A stretch of DNA of 64,000 bases, taken from an uncultured Bacteroidales bacterium (GTDB lineage Bacteria > Bacteroidota > Bacteroidia > Bacteroidales > UBA932). How positions within the stretch are numbered: position 1 is the first letter of the stretch; the number at the start of each line of letters is the position of its first letter. Shown piece by piece: positions 38,568-49,667 of this stretch. The notes below the pieces were generated by a model, which made no database searches, was not told the origin of the DNA, and saw only the letters and a list, made by a program, of their open reading frames with translations. The DNA is taken from assembly GCA_905234285.1 (NCBI GenBank), contig CAJOHK010000003.1:6268-70267 (forward strand). Reading direction: 5' to 3'. The position numbers and the translations under genes are program-made.

Positions 38568-39805
38568 AAAACGGAATTGCCCCTTGCGGCCTGCAATACG
38601 CCGTCCGGCAGGGTGGACGTTCGGTGGCCTGGTGTGCCCTCAGCATCGGCTGCGGCACCCGCGACGAGGCCGGCTTCCCCGCCGGTATCGCCCATTTTGT
38701 GGAGCATACGCTGTTCCGGGGCACGCGCCGCAAAAGCGCCTCGGTGATTAACGGCTACCTGGACAAACTGGGCGGGGAACTCAACGCCTATACTACTAAG
38801 GAAGAGATTGTCCTGCACGCGACGGTACTCAAGGAAGACCTTTCCAAGGCCGTGCGCCTGCTGTTCGAGCTGGCTACGGAGGCCACGTTCCCGGAGCGCG
38901 AAATTCAAACCGAGCGCGGAGTCATCCTGGACGAGATCATTTCCTACAAAGACAATCCCGCCGAGGACGTCTATGACCGCTTCGAGACCCTTCTGTTCGA
39001 GGGCACTCCCCTATCCACGCCCATCCTGGGCACCACGGCCTCTGTGAAAAAGATAACGCCGGACATGCTGCGACGCTTTGTGTCCCGGCATTTCATCCCC
39101 AGCCGCATGGCCCTCACCGTTGTGGCCGATATCCCCGAAGACCAGCTGGAACGGCAAGTCCTTAAGCTGGTTGCGGGCGAAGGGGCTCTTTCTTCGGCGT
39201 CGCTTAGTTGCCCGATACGGCAAAATGCTCCAGAAGGCGCCCTTTCTGTCACCCCCTTTACCCAGGTCATCGACAAGCATCACCATGAGGTGAATGCCGT
39301 TATCGGCGGGTATGCACCTTCCCTGTATGAGATGCCCGACAGGCTGGTGGCCGCCATGCTGGCCAACATTTTGGGCGGGCCGGCTTCCAACTCGCTTTTG
39401 AATGCCGAGCTGCGGGAGCGCCGCGGCTGGGTCTATGGCATCGAGTGCACCTACACCCAGTATGCCGACACCGGCATAGTGGCCATTTCCTTCGGCTGCG
39501 ACAGACCCAACCTGGAAAAATGCCAGGCGGCTATCGGCAAAGTACTCACCCGCTTGCAGGAAGTACCGCTCACCGAGACCCGGCTCCGGGCCTACCGGAA
39601 GCAGCTCCTGGCCCAGCTGGCCGTCTCCAGCGAATCCGGCGAGGCCCAGTGCCTGTCCATGGGCAAGAGCCTCCTGGCCTGGGGCCGCATCATGTCGCCC
39701 CAGGAGACCCGGTCGATCCTGGAAGCCATCACCCCGGCCCAGCTCCAGGCCATGGCCCGGCGGCTCTTTGCCCCCTCCTGCCTTTCCTCCCTGGTATACC
39801 TGTAA
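38564..39805 (+). CDS. M16 family zinc peptidase
   Basis: GIAHFVEHTLFRGT (HxxEH), TTKEEIVLHATVLKEDL, ERGVILDEI. Confidence 0.92.
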   Translation: MKNGIAPCGLQYAVRQGGRSVAWCALSIGCGTRDEAGFPAGIAHFVEHTLFRGTRRKSASVINGYLDKLGGELNAYTTKEEIVLHATVLKEDLSKAVRLLFELATEATFPEREIQTERGVILDEIISYKDNPAEDVYDRFETLLFEGTPLSTPILGTTASVKKITPDMLRRFVSRHFIPSRMALTVVADIPEDQLERQVLKLVAGEGALSSASLSCPIRQNAPEGALSVTPFTQVIDKHHHEVNAVIGGYAPSLYEMPDRLVAAMLANILGGPASNSLLNAELRERRGWVYGIECTYTQYADTGIVAISFGCDRPNLEKCQAAIGKVLTRLQEVPLTETRLRAYRKQLLAQLAVSSESGEAQCLSMGKSLLAWGRIMSPQETRSILEAITPAQLQAMARRLFAPSCLSSLVYL

Positions 39806-39839
39806 TTCCCGTACTCCTCCCGGACCTCTCGTGACCATT

Positions 39840-40082
39840 TTTTGCACAAGGTCCCCCACTTTTTGTTTCACCTTGCACGCCGGGCACTTTCTGGGGCACA
39901 AAACTCCCCCCTTCTTGTTCACCAAAAGGTCATTTTGCAGTTCTGGGGCACAAAAAAGGCCAAATTTGTTCACCAGAAGGTCGTTTTGCCGTTCTGGGGC
40001 ACAAAAAAGGCCAAATTTGTTCACCAGAAGGTCGTTTTGCCGTTCTGGGGCACAAAACGCCCCCATTTTTGTTCACAAGGAG
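39840..40082. repeat. tandem hairpin array 2, 51-bp period
   Basis: TTCTGGGGCACAAAAAAGGCCAAATTTGTTCACCAGAAGGTCGTTTTGCCG twice exactly plus degenerate flanking units. Confidence 0.92.
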
Positions 40083-40123
40083 CAAGAATGGGGGCTGTTA
40101 CAGGTTGGACTAACGGCTGCAAA

Positions 40124-42325
40124 CTAGTTGGCAACCTCGCAGAGGAACTTGATGCGGACCAGGCGGATTTCCAGGGGCTCGTACTCGTCTTCCAGGGCGG
40201 CCAAGGCTTCGGCCAGGGAATCGGAGGCGGCCTCTTCCTTGAACCAGGTGTAGAGTTCTTCCACCACATCCGGGTCCAGTTCTTCCTTGATGTAGTAATT
40301 GAGGTTGACGCGCGTGCCGGTGGCTACAATGGCCTCGATCTCCGTGAGGAGTGCGTCCATGTCCAGGTCCTTGGCGCGGGCGATGTCTTCAAGCGGGAGC
40401 TTGCGGTCAATGGACTGGATGATGTACACCTTGTTGCCCGACTTGGAGGGGACCGAGCGCAGGACAAAGTCGTCGGGGCGCTCTATCTCGTTCTCTTCTA
40501 CGTACTTGGCAATGAGGTCAATGAAGGGCTTGCCAAACTTGTTGGCCTTGCCTTCTCCCACGCCCTGGCATTTCTCCGACAGCTCTTTGAGCGTGAGCGG
40601 ATACACAATGGTCATGTCCTCCAGCGAAGGATCGGAGAACACCACCCACGGCTGCAGCCGGAGCTGACGGGCCACGTCTTTGCGCAGGTCCTTGAGCATG
40701 GACAGCAGCACGGGATCTCCTCCACCGCCCCCGTGCACCGCCGCTGCGCTTTCTTCGTCGTCATCGTCCTCGCCCTCCGAGAAGGTGCGATCCTCGACCA
40801 GCAGGACCTCCCGGGGGTGCAGGTAAAATTCCAGGCCTTCGTCGGTGGCGTAGATGAGGCCGTAGTTCTCGATGTCCTTGTCCAGAAAATGCAGGAGCAT
40901 GCCCTGATGGATTACCGCGGCCCAGAAGCGGATGTCGTGGTCTTTCCCTGCGCCGAACAGCGGCAGTTGGTCGTGGTGATAGGACTTGATGATGGAGTTG
41001 GACACGCCCGAAAGGATGCTGGCCAGATGCTCCAGCTTGAAGTGCTCCGGCAGGGACTCGATGAGCTCGATGACCAGCGACATCTCCTCCCGGCCGTCAA
41101 AGCGGGTCTTGGGGTGCAGGCAGTTGTCGCAGGCGCCGCAGTTGTCCTGGGGGTAATCTTCTCCGAAGTAATTGAGCAGCAGCTTACGCCGGCACTGGCT
41201 TGATTCGGCATAGGCTACGGTTTCCCGCAGGAGCTGCTTGCCGATTTCCTGCTCGGCCACCGGCTTGCCCTGCATGAACTTTTCCAGCTTTTGGATGTCC
41301 TTGTAGCTGTAGTAGGTGATGCACTGGCCTTCCTGCCCGTCGCGGCCTGCCCGGCCGGTTTCCTGGTAGTAGCCCTCGATGCTTTTGGGGATGTCGTAGT
41401 GGATCACAAAGCGCACATCCGGCTTGTCGATGCCCATGCCAAAGGCAATGGTGGCCACAATGACGTCGATTTCCTCCATGAGGAACTTGTCCTGGTTCTC
41501 GGCGCGGGTTTTGGCGTCCAGGCCGGCGTGATAAGGACGGGCCTTGATACCATTCACCGCAAGCAGCTGCGAGAGTTCCTCCACTTTTTTCCGGCTCAGG
41601 CAGTAGATGATGCCGCTCTTGCCGGGATTTTGCCGGATAAAACGGATGATGTCCTTCTCCGGCTCCACCTTGTCCCTTACTTCGTAATAGAGGTTGGGCC
41701 GATTGAAGGAGGAGCGGAATACGCGGGCGTCCTGGATGCGCAGGTTCTTGAGGATGTCGCTTTGGACCTTGGGCGTGGCTGTGGCCGTGAGGGCAATCAC
41801 GGGGGCCGATTGGATTTCCTCTATGATGGAGCGGATCTTGCGGTACTCCGGCCTGAAGTCGTGGCCCCATTCCGAGATACAGTGGGCCTCGTCCACGGCG
41901 TAGAAGGAGATTTTGATTCCCTTGAGCAGGGCGATGTTCTCTTCCTTGGTAAGGGACTCGGGGGCCACGTACAGCAGTTTGGTGACCCCGCGCAACAGGT
42001 CTTCCTGTACTTCGGCCACCTGCTGCCGGCTGAGGGAAGAATTGAGGAAGTGGGCAATGCCGACGTCGCCGGACTCAAAACCGCGGATGGCATCTACCTG
42101 ATTCTTCATGAGGGCGATGAGGGGCGAGATCACGATGGCCGTTCCTTCCATGAGCAGGGCGGGAAGCTGGTAGCAAAGGGATTTGCCGCCACCGGTGGGC
42201 ATGAGCACGAAGGCGTTTTTGCCCGCCACCAGATGCTGGATGATGGCCTCCTGATCACCTTTGAAGGCGTCCCAGCCGAAGAAGGTCTTCAGCTTAGCAT
42301 GAAGGATAGAGGAATCGATGGCCAT
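40124..42325 (-). CDS. recQ: RecQ family ATP-dependent DNA helicase (start revised to MAIDSSILHAK)
   Basis: LMPTGGGKSLCYQLPAL, YAVDEAHCISEWGHDFRPEY, RQC-like cysteines, HRDC-like C-terminus. Confidence 0.95.
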   Translation of the reverse strand: MAIDSSILHAKLKTFFGWDAFKGDQEAIIQHLVAGKNAFVLMPTGGGKSLCYQLPALLMEGTAIVISPLIALMKNQVDAIRGFESGDVGIAHFLNSSLSRQQVAEVQEDLLRGVTKLLYVAPESLTKEENIALLKGIKISFYAVDEAHCISEWGHDFRPEYRKIRSIIEEIQSAPVIALTATATPKVQSDILKNLRIQDARVFRSSFNRPNLYYEVRDKVEPEKDIIRFIRQNPGKSGIIYCLSRKKVEELSQLLAVNGIKARPYHAGLDAKTRAENQDKFLMEEIDVIVATIAFGMGIDKPDVRFVIHYDIPKSIEGYYQETGRAGRDGQEGQCITYYSYKDIQKLEKFMQGKPVAEQEIGKQLLRETVAYAESSQCRRKLLLNYFGEDYPQDNCGACDNCLHPKTRFDGREEMSLVIELIESLPEHFKLEHLASILSGVSNSIIKSYHHDQLPLFGAGKDHDIRFWAAVIHQGMLLHFLDKDIENYGLIYATDEGLEFYLHPREVLLVEDRTFSEGEDDDDEESAAAVHGGGGGDPVLLSMLKDLRKDVARQLRLQPWVVFSDPSLEDMTIVYPLTLKELSEKCQGVGEGKANKFGKPFIDLIAKYVEENEIERPDDFVLRSVPSKSGNKVYIIQSIDRKLPLEDIARAKDLDMDALLTEIEAIVATGTRVNLNYYIKEELDPDVVEELYTWFKEEAASDSLAEALAALEDEYEPLEIRLVRIKFLCEVAN

Positions 42326-42514
42326 AGTTAGTTTTTGCGGTTGAGGTGAATTTAGCCATAATAATTGGGATTTGCAAATAATTTTAGCACTTGTCGGCCA
42401 TTTTATACGGTTCATCTGATTTTTTATCACTATGTTACAAAAAATCACTATCTTTGTTGGCTGAGCAAATTATTGCTCCCTATTAGGCAACAAACTTTAT
42501 AATTGTATAACAAA

Positions 42515-43276
42515 ATGAAACTTTCCAAACTTTTCGCCATCGCATCGGCCGCCGTGCTGGTGGTGGCTTGCGGCTCTCCCAAGGTGGAGGGTTCCAAGGA
42601 AGTCCGCGACCTGCTTCCCACTAAGGGCCAGGTAGATACCACTTCCTATCTCCTGGGTGTCAACTTTGGTCTGGTCATCACCCAAAACGGTTTCGGTGAC
42701 CTGAACATGGCTCAGCTGGAGAAGGGTATGAAGGACGCACTCAATGCCAAGGAAGGCCAGCCCATGGACTCCGCTTTCGTAAAGCAGTTCAAGATCGATC
42801 CCTCCGACATGAACATGATCATCAACGAGTATCTTGGCAAGCGCATGGCCTACGAAGGCGCCCTGAACAAGGAGAAAGGCGACAAATTCCGCAAGGATTT
42901 CTATGTGAAGAACAGCGCTGATTCCACCGCCTCCGGTATCGTTTACCTCATCCAGGATTCCGGTAGCGAGGTGCACGCCGTGAGCGACAAGGACACCGTT
43001 AAGGTGAACTATCGCGGCACCCTCATCGACGGTAAGGAATTCGACAAGAACGAAGGCATCTCCTTCCCCCTGAACCGTGTGATCAAGGGCTGGACCGAGG
43101 GCATGAAGCTCGTCGGCGAAGGTGGCAAGCTCACCCTCGTTATCCCCGCCTATCTGGCTTACGGTGAGCGCGGTCCCCGCAACATCGGCGCCAACAGCAC
43201 CCTCATCTTCGACGTAGACCTCCTGGAGGTTCATCCGTTCGTAGAGAAAGAGGCCGAACCCGTGAAGAAGAAGTAA
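42515..43276 (+). CDS. FKBP-type peptidyl-prolyl cis-trans isomerase lipoprotein
   Basis: VVACGSPK lipobox; VKVNYRGTLIDGKEFDKN...VIKGWTEGMKLVGEGGKLTLVIPAYLAYGERG. Confidence 0.95.
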   Translation: MKLSKLFAIASAAVLVVACGSPKVEGSKEVRDLLPTKGQVDTTSYLLGVNFGLVITQNGFGDLNMAQLEKGMKDALNAKEGQPMDSAFVKQFKIDPSDMNMIINEYLGKRMAYEGALNKEKGDKFRKDFYVKNSADSTASGIVYLIQDSGSEVHAVSDKDTVKVNYRGTLIDGKEFDKNEGISFPLNRVIKGWTEGMKLVGEGGKLTLVIPAYLAYGERGPRNIGANSTLIFDVDLLEVHPFVEKEAEPVKKK

Positions 43277-43278
43277 GT

Positions 43279-43782
43279 ATGGCATTGGAACTGGAAGGAA
43301 CCATCCGTCAGAAGATGGGCGTGCAGTCTGGGGTAAGTGCCCGTGGAAACTGGGCCAAGCAGGAGTTTATCCTGGAGTACCCGGACGGCAACTACACTTC
43401 ACAGGTGTGCATGCTGGCTTTTGGCCAGGACAAGGTGCAGGAATTGGACAAGTACCAGATTGGAGACCGCGTAAAGGTTTCCTTCAACCTCAAGAGCCGC
43501 GAGTATAACGGCCGATGGTACACCGATATCCAAATCTGGCGCATCGCCCCGGCAACCCCTGGTGCCCAGGCTGGCGTTCAGCCCGCCGCCCAGCCCTTCG
43601 CCGCCGGAAGCCCTGTGGGCCCTTCGGCCTTTTCGGCTCCTGCTGGATCTTCGGCTCCTGCTTCTGCCGCCGCAGCTCCTGCTTCAGCCCCTTCGGCTCC
43701 GGTAGCGCCCGCCTGGCAGGCTCCCGCCCCCACCCTGGACGACATGCCCGCCGAGGCAGACTCCGATGACCTCCCGTTCTAA
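43279..43782 (+). CDS. DUF3127-type protein with Ala/Pro-rich tail
   Basis: ELEGTIRQKMGVQSGVSARGNWAKQEFILEYPDGNYTSQVCMLAFGQDKVQEL. Confidence 0.8.
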   Translation: MALELEGTIRQKMGVQSGVSARGNWAKQEFILEYPDGNYTSQVCMLAFGQDKVQELDKYQIGDRVKVSFNLKSREYNGRWYTDIQIWRIAPATPGAQAGVQPAAQPFAAGSPVGPSAFSAPAGSSAPASAAAAPASAPSAPVAPAWQAPAPTLDDMPAEADSDDLPF

Positions 43783-43796
43783 CCCCATTTAACCCC

Positions 43797-43833
43797 CAAA
43801 AAGACCAAAGTCCCTCCGGCTTTGGTCTTTTTT
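43797..43833 (+). terminator. rho-independent terminator
   Basis: AAAAAGACCAAAG...CTTTGGTCTTTTTTT. Confidence 0.8.
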
Positions 43834-43860
43834 TGTGCTCGATCCCACTCTTTCTCACCC

Positions 43861-44310
43861 CTCGTGAACAAAAACAGGGGCATTTTGTGCACCAGAATAC
43901 CCAAACGACCATCTCGTGAACAAAAACGGGGGCTTTTTGTGCACCAGAATCCCAAAATGACCATCTCGTGAACAAAAATGGGGGCATTTTGTGCACCAGA
44001 ATACCCAAACGACCGTCTCGTGAACAAAACAGCGGCTATTTTGTTCACCAGAATACCCAAACGACCGTCTCGTGAACAAAAACAGGGGCATTTTGTGCAC
44101 CAGAATACCCAAACGACCATCTCGTGAACAAAAATGGGGGCTTTTTGTGCACCAGAATCCCAAAATGACCATCTCGTGAACAAAACAGCGGCTTTTTTGT
44201 GCACCAGAATACCCAAACGACCGTCTCGTGAACAAAAATGGGGGATTTTGTTCACCAGAATACCCAAACGACCATCTCGTGAACAAAAATGGGGGCTTTT
44301 TGTACACGGG
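43861..44310. repeat. tandem hairpin array 3, 52-bp period (about 8.6 units)
   Basis: CTCGTGAACAAAAAcaggggcATTTTGTGCACCAGAATACCCAAACGACCAT repeated with few substitutions. Confidence 0.95.
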
Positions 44311-44517
44311 GTGACCAGTTTTGGCACCGGTGGTCGTAACAATGGGACGCCGGCGCCATTTTGGGCTCTTTTTGGCACCGGTATCCACCAAAAAAAGGGA
44401 GGCTGGCGAAGATAGACATTACTAGACGGGGCATGGAATTTGACCATTATGCGAATACGGCAAGCCGAAACAAGGTTTCCCGGATTTTTCTTCGTATATT
44501 TGTAAATTCATGACAAA

Positions 44518-44820
44518 ATGACAGTTTCAATGCTCAATTTAGGATATAACAACAGGTGGGTCAGGCTTATCAAGGACTTAGTATTCGTGGGTTTAGCTGT
44601 ATGGCTGCTCAGCACCCGCAGGCCTTTTGCCATTTTCATTGCGCTGTTGGCCGGCTACTGGTACGGCCGTGATGCCTGGTTCCAGGCCAAAGCCCTGTGG
44701 CAGGAGAAGCATTATGTTCCCAAGAGCAGCACCCAAACCACCGAGGCCCCCGCAGAGGACAACAAGATTACCATCACCAATCTGTCCGAGGCCAAAGAAG
44801 TAGAATTTGAAAAGGAATAA
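44518..44820 (+). CDS. small membrane protein of unknown function
   Basis: Hydrophobic segments; TATATTTG box at 44495-44502; stop abuts dnaG ATG. Confidence 0.6.
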   Translation: MTVSMLNLGYNNRWVRLIKDLVFVGLAVWLLSTRRPFAIFIALLAGYWYGRDAWFQAKALWQEKHYVPKSSTQTTEAPAEDNKITITNLSEAKEVEFEKE

Positions 44821-46758
44821 ATGATTCCTAAGGAGACAGTAGACCTGATACTGGATACCGCCCGCATAGAAGAGGTGGTAGGAGACTTTGTGACGCTCAA
44901 GCGTCGGGGCGCCTCCCTGTGGGCCTGCTGTCCTTTCCACAATGAAAAAACGCCCTCGTTTGCCGTTACACCGGCCAAGGGCATCTACAAGTGTTTCGGC
45001 TGCGGCAAAGCCGGCAGCGCCGTGGGCTTTGTGATGGAGCACGAGCACATGACCTATGTGGAGGCCCTGCGCTATCTGGCCAATAAATACCACATCGAGA
45101 TTCAGGAAGAGGAAGAGTCGGCCGAGCAAATCGCGGCCCGTCAGCGCAACGAGAGCCTGCTGGCCGTGAGCGAATTTGCCCGCAAGTTCTTCTGCGACCA
45201 GCTAAAGGCCGGCGAAGGCCGTGCCGTGGGCTATCAGTATTACCGCACGCGCGGCATCCAGGACGAGACCATCGAGAAATGGAGCCTGGGCTGGGCACCG
45301 TCGGGCAAAACCGCCCTGGTGGACGCCGCCCGTGAGGCCGGATACAAGGACGAATACCTGGTAGCCGCCGGTTTGGCCGTCCAGCATGAAAACGGTTCGC
45401 TGGCCGATAAATTCTGGGAGCGGGTGATGTTCCCCATCCACTCCGTGAGCGGGCGCGTCATTGCCTTCAGCGGCCGCACGCTCAAGTCGGACAATCCGGT
45501 GAAGTACATCAACTCGCCGGAAACGGAAATCTACATCAAGAGCCGCAACCTGCTGGGCGTTTACCTGGCCAAGAACGAGATTGTAAGGCAGGACCGCTGC
45601 ATTTTGGTAGAAGGCAACGTGGACGTGGTGATGATGCACCAGATGGGCATCACCAACGTAGTGGCCTCCTGCGGCACGTCCCTCACCGAGGAACAGATAC
45701 GGCTCATCAAGAAGTTCACGGAGAACATCACCATCATGTACGACGGCGACAGCGCCGGCCTGCATGCGGCCCTCCGGGCTATCGGCATGATTCTCAAGGA
45801 AGGAATGAACCCCCGCGTGGTGTTCCTGCCCGACGGCGACGACCCCGATTCCTATTCCCGCAAGCATACGCTGGAGGAAGTCCGGGCGTTCATCGCCGCC
45901 CACGAGCAGGACGGCATCACCTTCAAGACCGACCTGCTGCTGAACGAAGCCGGCGACGACCCGCTCAAAAAGGCCAACCTCATCAACGAGATTGCCGACA
46001 CCGTAGCCCTCATCCCCGACGCCATCAAGCGCCAGGTGTACGTGGACACGGTGGCCCGGCGTTTCGGCATCGAGGCCGATATCATCCAGGACCGCGTGCA
46101 AAAGACCCGCAAAGCGTCCAAGGAGAGTCCTACCCGTGAACTGCCACAAGCCCCCAAGGCCGAGCCAAAAGCCGAGGCTCCCGAAAGGGTGCCGTCCTCT
46201 GTGGGGTCCATCACCGAGCCGTCGGAAAAGGAACTGCTGGGCTTTATCCTGCAGCACGGACGCCGGGAGCTCAAGTTCGAGTCGGATTCGGAGTTCTACG
46301 ATTCCGAATCGGCCCAGACGGTAGCCGAATTCATCGACTCCGCCTTGGCCGCCGACGATATTCACCTGGCCAATCCGGCCTACGAAGCCACCTACCAGGC
46401 CTACTTCGACCTGTACGACAAAGGCCTGGACCAGGATGCCATTGTGCTGGCGCTCCTGAACGGCGAGGACCGCACCGTGGCGGCCGTGACCGCCCAGCTT
46501 TCGTCGGAAAAATACCAGCTTACGGTGCACAATTTCTCCGACGCCCTCACAACCACGGATTCCTGGCTGGTCACTTTTGTGCCCCGGGCCATCCTGGCAT
46601 ACCACGACAAACGCATCACGGCCCAGCAGCGGGAAATCCAGGCCAAACTGGCCGGCACTGCCTCCCAGGAGGAAATGCTGGAGTGCATGACCCGCCTGAG
46701 CCGCCTCAACGAAATCAAAAAGACCATCAATATCAAATTAGGAAGATTACCCAAATGA
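44821..46758 (+). CDS. dnaG: DNA primase
   Basis: [30 protein letters not shown] zinc finger; [36 protein letters not shown]. Confidence 0.96.
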   Translation: MIPKETVDLILDTARIEEVVGDFVTLKRRGASLWACCPFHNEKTPSFAVTPAKGIYKCFGCGKAGSAVGFVMEHEHMTYVEALRYLANKYHIEIQEEEESAEQIAARQRNESLLAVSEFARKFFCDQLKAGEGRAVGYQYYRTRGIQDETIEKWSLGWAPSGKTALVDAAREAGYKDEYLVAAGLAVQHENGSLADKFWERVMFPIHSVSGRVIAFSGRTLKSDNPVKYINSPETEIYIKSRNLLGVYLAKNEIVRQDRCILVEGNVDVVMMHQMGITNVVASCGTSLTEEQIRLIKKFTENITIMYDGDSAGLHAALRAIGMILKEGMNPRVVFLPDGDDPDSYSRKHTLEEVRAFIAAHEQDGITFKTDLLLNEAGDDPLKKANLINEIADTVALIPDAIKRQVYVDTVARRFGIEADIIQDRVQKTRKASKESPTRELPQAPKAEPKAEAPERVPSSVGSITEPSEKELLGFILQHGRRELKFESDSEFYDSESAQTVAEFIDSALAADDIHLANPAYEATYQAYFDLYDKGLDQDAIVLALLNGEDRTVAAVTAQLSSEKYQLTVHNFSDALTTTDSWLVTFVPRAILAYHDKRITAQQREIQAKLAGTASQEEMLECMTRLSRLNEIKKTINIKLGRLPK

Positions 46759-48953
46759 GTTACAAGAGAACCCTCGTGACCTGCGCACTCCCCTACGCCA
46801 ATGGTCCTGTCCATATCGGCCACCTGGCCGGCGCCTATCTGCCCGGCGACATTTACGTCCGCTACCTGCGCATGCGCGGAGAGGACGTGGTGTTCATTTG
46901 CGGCAGCGACGAGCATGGCGTGCCCATTACCATCAAGGCACGCGAGCAGGGCGTAACCCCGCAGGACATTGTGGACAAGTACCACAAAGTGATGAAAGAC
47001 GCCTTCACGGGGCTGGGCATCAACTTCGATATCTATTCCCGCACCTCGTCGGCCGTACACGATGAGAACGCCGCCGAGTTCTTCAGGAAGCTCTACGACC
47101 AGGACGATTTCATTACCCAGGAAAGCGAGCAGCTGTACGATGAGGACGCCAAGATGTTCCTCACCGACCGCCTCATCGAGGGCACCTGCCCCAAGTGCGG
47201 CAATCCGCATGCGTACGGCGACCAGTGCGAGAAATGCGGCAGCACCCTGAGCCCCGAGGAACTGCTGGACCCCAAGTCCAAGCTGAGCGGCAGCACACCC
47301 GTCAAGAAAAAGACCAAGCACTGGTACCTGCCCCTGAACCAGTACGAGCCCTGGCTGCGGGACTGGATCCTGGAGCAGCATAAGGAGTGGAAAACCAATG
47401 TCTACGGCCAGTGCAAGAGCTGGCTGGACGGCGGCCTGCAGCCTCGCGCCGTGACGCGCGACCTGGACTGGGGCGTGCCCGTTCCGGTAGACGGCGCCGA
47501 GGGCAAGGTGCTCTATGTGTGGTTCGACGCCCCCATCGGCTATATTTCCAATACCAAGGAGCTTCTCCCGGAGAGCTGGGAAAAATGGTGGAAGGACCCC
47601 GAGACGCGCCTCATCCATTTCATCGGCAAGGACAACATTGTGTTCCACTGCATTGTGTTCCCCTCCATGCTCAAGGCCTATGGAGACTACGTGCTGCCCG
47701 ACAATGTGCCCTCCAACGAGTTCCTGAACCTGGAAGGCGACAAGATTTCCACCTCCCGCAACTGGGCGGTATGGGTGCACGAATATGAGAAAGACTTCCC
47801 CGGCTGCGAGGACGTGCTGCGCTACGTGCTCACCGCCAACGCCCCCGAGACCAAGGACAACGACTTTACCTGGAAGGACTTCCAGAGCCGGAACAACAGC
47901 GAGCTGCTGGCCATCTTCGGCAACTTTGTGAACCGCGCCGTGGTGCTCACGCAAAAGTACTTCGGCGGCAAGGTGCCGGCCAACCTCAAGCCGGAAGCCA
48001 TTGACGCCGAGACACTTGCCTCCATCAAGCCCTGCCGCGAAGCCCTGGAGAAGTACCTGGATACCTTCCACTTCCGCGAGGCGCTTAAGGAGGCCATGAA
48101 CATGGCGCGTATCGGCAACAAGTACATCTCCGACATGGAGCCCTGGAAGGTGGCCAAGGAGGATATGGACCGCACGGCCAGCATCCTGTACACCTGTCTG
48201 CAGATTTGTGCCGACCTGGCCATCGCCTTTGAGCCCTTCACGCCCTTCAGCGCCCAGAAGCTGCGCGACATCCTGCGCGTGGGCATCAATGCCGGCTGGG
48301 ATCACCGCGCCGGTGAAGGCTCCCCTACCGTGAACTTCTACAAGGCCGACGAAGGCCTGGCGCTGCATACCGTGCCCTTTGCTGGTTCGTTGTCCAAAGA
48401 GGCACTTTCTTCTCCCAGCTTATCCTTAGACTGGAGCATGCTGGGCGCCTCCGAACTGTTGCCATCCGGGCATGAGCTGGGACAGGCCGTGCTGCTGTTC
48501 CGCAAGATCGAGGACGACGAGGTAGAGGCCCAGATTGCCCGCCTGCAGGCCATCAAGGCCGCCCGTGAGGCCGCCGAGGCTGCCAAGGCTGCGGCCGAAG
48601 CTGCCAAGAAGGTGGAGCCGCAAAAGCCGGAGGTCACCTTCGAGCAGTTCGGTGCCATGGACATCCGCACCGCCACGGTGCTGGCGGCCGAGCGCGTACC
48701 CAAGACAGATAAACTTTTGAAGCTTTCCATCGATACGGGTATCGACCAGCGCACCATCGTCTCCGGCATCGCCGAGTATTACAGCCCCGAGGACATGGTG
48801 GGCAAGCAGATATGCATCCTCGCTAACCTGGCACCCCGCACCATCCGCGGCATCGAGTCCCGCGGCATGATCCTCATGGCCAAGCAGGGCGACGGAACCA
48901 TGCGCTTTATTACACCCCAGGAAGCCCTGGTAAACGGCGCAACCATCGGATAA
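46755..48953 (+). CDS. metG: methionyl-tRNA synthetase (start revised to MSYKRT)
   Basis: [36 protein letters not shown]-terminal tRNA-binding domain; ATGA overlap with dnaG. Confidence 0.96.
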   Translation: MSYKRTLVTCALPYANGPVHIGHLAGAYLPGDIYVRYLRMRGEDVVFICGSDEHGVPITIKAREQGVTPQDIVDKYHKVMKDAFTGLGINFDIYSRTSSAVHDENAAEFFRKLYDQDDFITQESEQLYDEDAKMFLTDRLIEGTCPKCGNPHAYGDQCEKCGSTLSPEELLDPKSKLSGSTPVKKKTKHWYLPLNQYEPWLRDWILEQHKEWKTNVYGQCKSWLDGGLQPRAVTRDLDWGVPVPVDGAEGKVLYVWFDAPIGYISNTKELLPESWEKWWKDPETRLIHFIGKDNIVFHCIVFPSMLKAYGDYVLPDNVPSNEFLNLEGDKISTSRNWAVWVHEYEKDFPGCEDVLRYVLTANAPETKDNDFTWKDFQSRNNSELLAIFGNFVNRAVVLTQKYFGGKVPANLKPEAIDAETLASIKPCREALEKYLDTFHFREALKEAMNMARIGNKYISDMEPWKVAKEDMDRTASILYTCLQICADLAIAFEPFTPFSAQKLRDILRVGINAGWDHRAGEGSPTVNFYKADEGLALHTVPFAGSLSKEALSSPSLSLDWSMLGASELLPSGHELGQAVLLFRKIEDDEVEAQIARLQAIKAAREAAEAAKAAAEAAKKVEPQKPEVTFEQFGAMDIRTATVLAAERVPKTDKLLKLSIDTGIDQRTIVSGIAEYYSPEDMVGKQICILANLAPRTIRGIESRGMILMAKQGDGTMRFITPQEALVNGATIG

Positions 48954-48976
48954 TCTATTATTAATTTTATACCATT

Positions 48977-49543
48977 ATGAAAAAATTTATTGCTCTTCTT
49001 TCTGTGGCCGTTTTGGCCCTCGCAGGTGCCCAGCGCGCCTCTGCCATCGAAGACCCCAACCCCAAGGGGAATCTGACCCTGGGCGCTTATGTCAGCGTGG
49101 CCCCCGGTGCCAACTTCACCGGTGACGTTGTCATTGCCAATGTTTGGAAAGGTCACATCACCATTGGCGGTGTAGCCGGCGTGTTCTATGCTCCTCAGGT
49201 GTTTTATCCTGCTTCTATCCGCAACCCCGAATTTGACATCTTCCTGGCTCCCCGCGCCACCTTCGGCCTTAACCTGAGCAAGAAGATTCAGGTGTATGCC
49301 GGTCTCTTCACCGGTGTAAGGGTGTACTTCAACCACGAGTACAACCCCACTTATTACAGTAATCCGGTTCTCCATTCCAATGTGAGTCCGTACACCGGAG
49401 CTGTAAAGGCCAACTTCGGTTTTGCCGGTGGTATGGTTAACGGTTTCCGCTTCTTCCTGACCGACCGCTTTGCTCTTTCGGCCGAGATTTGCCCCGCCTA
49501 CCCCACCACCCTCATCAACATGGGTGTTTCCCTGAAGTTCTAA
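48977..49543 (+). CDS. small outer-membrane beta-barrel-like protein
   Basis: Signal peptide; glycine/aromatic-rich strands; C-terminal SLKF. Confidence 0.55.
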   Translation: MKKFIALLSVAVLALAGAQRASAIEDPNPKGNLTLGAYVSVAPGANFTGDVVIANVWKGHITIGGVAGVFYAPQVFYPASIRNPEFDIFLAPRATFGLNLSKKIQVYAGLFTGVRVYFNHEYNPTYYSNPVLHSNVSPYTGAVKANFGFAGGMVNGFRFFLTDRFALSAEICPAYPTTLINMGVSLKF

Positions 49544-49579
49544 GGGGTTTGCGTGACACGTAACTAATTGAACTCTAGT

Positions 49580-49630
49580 GTTTTACAGAAAAGCAGTCCG
49601 GCTAATTGCCGGACTGTTTTTCTGTAAAAC
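49580..49630. terminator. long bidirectional terminator-type hairpin
   Basis: GTTTTACAGAAAA-GCAGTCCGGC taatt GCCGGACTG-TTTTTCTGTAAAAC. Confidence 0.75.
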
Positions 49631-49667
49631 GCTGTTAATCAATTAGATAAGTGATCACATCCTGGCC

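Noticed and set aside
43861-44310. Possible CRISPR array (52-bp period)
   Set aside because: Between-arm segments are only ~7-9 nt and recur between units, linkers are identical, and no cas genes are present; it is a tandem hairpin repeat.
43779-44447. Long ORFs through the hairpin arrays (also 43855-44391, 18428-18682, 18450-18752, 39011-40066, 39842-41203)
   Set aside because: Period of 51 nt (or a 52-nt unit lacking stops) keeps frames open by chance; several frames are open on both strands and the products are repeat translations (LVNKxxxFCAPE, SRDGRLGILVHK).
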